Shown here: positions 22,795 to 24,692 of the stretch, one piece after another
Numbering within the stretch: position 1 is the first letter of the stretch
How the letters are laid out: each line of letters starts with the position of its first letter
DNA from: Thermoplasmata archaeon
Lineage (GTDB): Archaea; Thermoplasmatota; Thermoplasmata; UBA10834
DNA length: 24,692 bases
Direction of reading: 5' to 3'
Assembly: GCA_025457845.1 (NCBI GenBank)
Contig: JALOTO010000014.1
Coordinates: 1 to 24,692 of the forward strand
Program-made: the position numbers and the translations under genes
Notes under the pieces: generated by a model
The model's database searches: none
Told to the model about the DNA's origin: nothing
The model's input: only the letters and a program-made list of their open reading frames with translations

Positions 22795-24198
22795 ATGATG
22801 AACAGAAGCCTTCAGTCAGTGCTTGTTGTAGGAATAATGATCGTGGCCGCGTTCTCGGCCGTGAGCATAGCGGCGTCGGCGAAGCCGACCCTGTTCTTCG
22901 AGAAGCTCATGGAGACCGACGACAAGGCCGTCGAGACCGAATCGCCGACATGGACCGTGATCGTCCACCTGTGCGGCGACAACAACCTCGAGTCGTGGGC
23001 CCTAGCCGACCTCGAGGAGATGGAGAAGATCGGCTCGAAGAACGGCGTCAACATCCTCGTCCTGATGGACACGATGACGTACTTCGAGGGGACCCACTGG
23101 TACTACATCGAGCCGGGCTCTGACCACATCGACCTCGAGAACGGCGTCAACGACTGTGACTGCGAGGATATCGTCGGAGCCTGCCCTGGCGAACTCAACA
23201 TGGCCAGCGGATCGGTCCTCCAGTACACCGTGAAGACCGCGGTCGAGAAGTACCCGGCTGACAAGTACATGGTCGTACTCTGGAACCACGGTGGCGGCTG
23301 GAAGGGAGTCTGCTACGACGACACGACCCCGCTGATCAACGATGTTTACACCGACAGACTGTCAACCAACGAGACCGCCGACGCGCTCGCGGCCGTCGAG
23401 ACGGAGATAACCACGACGGGCATCGATGCGGATTACGAGCTCACCATGCTGTCCTATGACGCGTGCCTGAACGGTATGATCGAGGTCGTCTACGAGAACA
23501 GGAACGTAGCGAAGTACATGACCGCTTCGATCACGCTGATACCGGTCCAGGGATACGCCTACGACAAGGTCCTTGAGAACCTGACGATGCTGCCGAGGCT
23601 CTCCGATGTGGAGTTCGGCAAGAAGATAGTCGACACGTACGTCGAGTATTATTCCATGTGCGCGGGCAACGGGATAGAATACTACGGCGACGCGCAGCTC
23701 TCACTGTTCGACCTGTCCAAGGCGGGTGCGCTGGGCGACGCGGTCGACGCTCTCGCGACGGAGCTGCTAGAGGGCGACTACGCCATCACTGGCGAGTACA
23801 GAGGCGCTATAGAATCTGCCGAATCCCAGACCCCGAAGATCGAGGTCCAGGGAGAGCACCTTCCGTTCATCGACCTGGGATCGTTCGCGAACCTGCTCGG
23901 TGAGAAGATACCGGAGCTCGTCGCGCTGACCGACGCGGTCGAGGCGGGTGTCTCGTCCACGGTCGTGTACACGAGCAACGTCGAGTCGACGTACGGCGGG
24001 ATCATGAGGACGACCGGCATCACGATATACTTCACGTGCTGCTGGAACTGGCTGAACGACTTCTATCCGCTCGAGACCGAGCAGCAGCTGATAGACGCGG
24101 GCGTGCTGAACGTCTATGGCAACATGGACCTGGTCCTCGACACGAACTGGGACGAGTTCGTCTACATCTTCTCGCAGGTCTACGTCTACACGGAGTAG
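22795..24198 (+). CDS. Secreted clostripain-like cysteine peptidase (family C11)
   Basis: This is a clan CD cysteine protease related to clostripain, which cuts after basic residues (family knowledge; specificity here not shown). It has 467 residues from ATG 22795; ATG 22798 is also possible, with GGGGGAG just upstream. The N-terminus is a clear Sec signal peptide (hydrophobic 8-27) with cleavage likely after A29 in ASA. The catalytic pair is visible: His165 in LWNHGGGW and Cys224 in LSYDACLNG. The early WTVIVHLCGDNNLE and NILVLMD strands match the family. No C-terminal anchor is seen, so it is probably released or held by other means. It stands alone, with its own promoter and a terminator-like hairpin after it. 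Confidence 0.92.
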   Translation: MMNRSLQSVLVVGIMIVAAFSAVSIAASAKPTLFFEKLMETDDKAVETESPTWTVIVHLCGDNNLESWALADLEEMEKIGSKNGVNILVLMDTMTYFEGTHWYYIEPGSDHIDLENGVNDCDCEDIVGACPGELNMASGSVLQYTVKTAVEKYPADKYMVVLWNHGGGWKGVCYDDTTPLINDVYTDRLSTNETADALAAVETEITTTGIDADYELTMLSYDACLNGMIEVVYENRNVAKYMTASITLIPVQGYAYDKVLENLTMLPRLSDVEFGKKIVDTYVEYYSMCAGNGIEYYGDAQLSLFDLSKAGALGDAVDALATELLEGDYAITGEYRGAIESAESQTPKIEVQGEHLPFIDLGSFANLLGEKIPELVALTDAVEAGVSSTVVYTSNVESTYGGIMRTTGITIYFTCCWNWLNDFYPLETEQQLIDAGVLNVYGNMDLVLDTNWDEFVYIFSQVYVYTE

Positions 24199-24241
24199 GC
24201 GCTGCGAGGGAAGCTCAAACACTTTGGCACGGGGGAATCCG

Positions 24242-24275
24242 GGGGGCGCAGGCCCCCACTCCTTTTTCATTTCTC
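24242..24275 (+). terminator. Hairpin plus T-tract terminator after the C11 peptidase
   Basis: GGGGGC (24242-24247) and GCCCCC (24252-24257) form a 6-bp GC stem with loop GCAG. They are followed by ACTCC, TTTTT at 24263-24267 and CATTTCT. Confidence 0.6.
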
Positions 24276-24285
24276 TCCTGGATGA

Positions 24286-24692
<407 letters not shown>

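Overview
The window looks like GC-rich archaeal chromosome. Evidence: TATA-type promoters with genes starting at or a few bases after the expected transcript start, a Phe tRNA, an archaeal Lhr-type helicase, a DUF531-like protein, an HdrA-family protein, archaeal-type secretion/pilus ATPases with GspF-like platform proteins, and frequent AGG arginine codons. The gene mix (CARDB surface proteins with zinc-ribbon tails, C11 peptidase, HdrA/MvhD-type protein) fits Thermoplasmatota best, but that placement is an inference from gene content without any database search.

Layout. 1-4500 (+): one very large surface protein, cut by the left edge and split by an apparent frameshift near 1234; its C-terminal part has CARDB-like repeats, one membrane helix and three cytoplasmic zinc ribbons. 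4722-11207 (-): a tightly packed type IV filament/type II secretion-like operon, in transcription order pilin-like protein, ATPase A, platform protein A (split in two by a 20-bp tandem duplication), platform protein B, ATPase B. 11208-11641: intergenic region with a promoter on each strand and tRNA-Phe(GAA). 11642-14509: a small SecB-like candidate (+) converging on an 805-residue zinc ribbon/helix-hairpin-helix/coiled-coil/KaiC-like protein (-) whose nucleotide-binding motifs look degenerate. 14797-18071 (+): an HdrA-type flavo-iron-sulfur protein with a cysteine-free MvhD-like tail, then a 55-residue unknown protein and a DUF531-like predicted SPOUT protein. 18076-22561: purM (-), rrmJ/ftsJ-like 2'-O-methyltransferase (+) and an Lhr-family helicase (-), packed so that two convergent genes share a CTAG stop. 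22795-24198 (+): secreted clostripain-like (C11) cysteine peptidase. 24358 to the right edge (+): start of enolase.

How the genes fit together. The main accessory unit is the five-gene filament/secretion operon. It has two paralogous ATPases and two platform proteins arranged E-F-F-E behind a single pilin-like protein. A large surface protein with cytoplasmic zinc ribbons and a KaiC-like scaffold protein lie on either side of it. The rest is housekeeping: purine synthesis, rRNA methylation, helicase, glycolysis and redox metabolism. No CRISPR array, insertion sequence or integrase was seen. No intergenic gap exceeds 300 bases.
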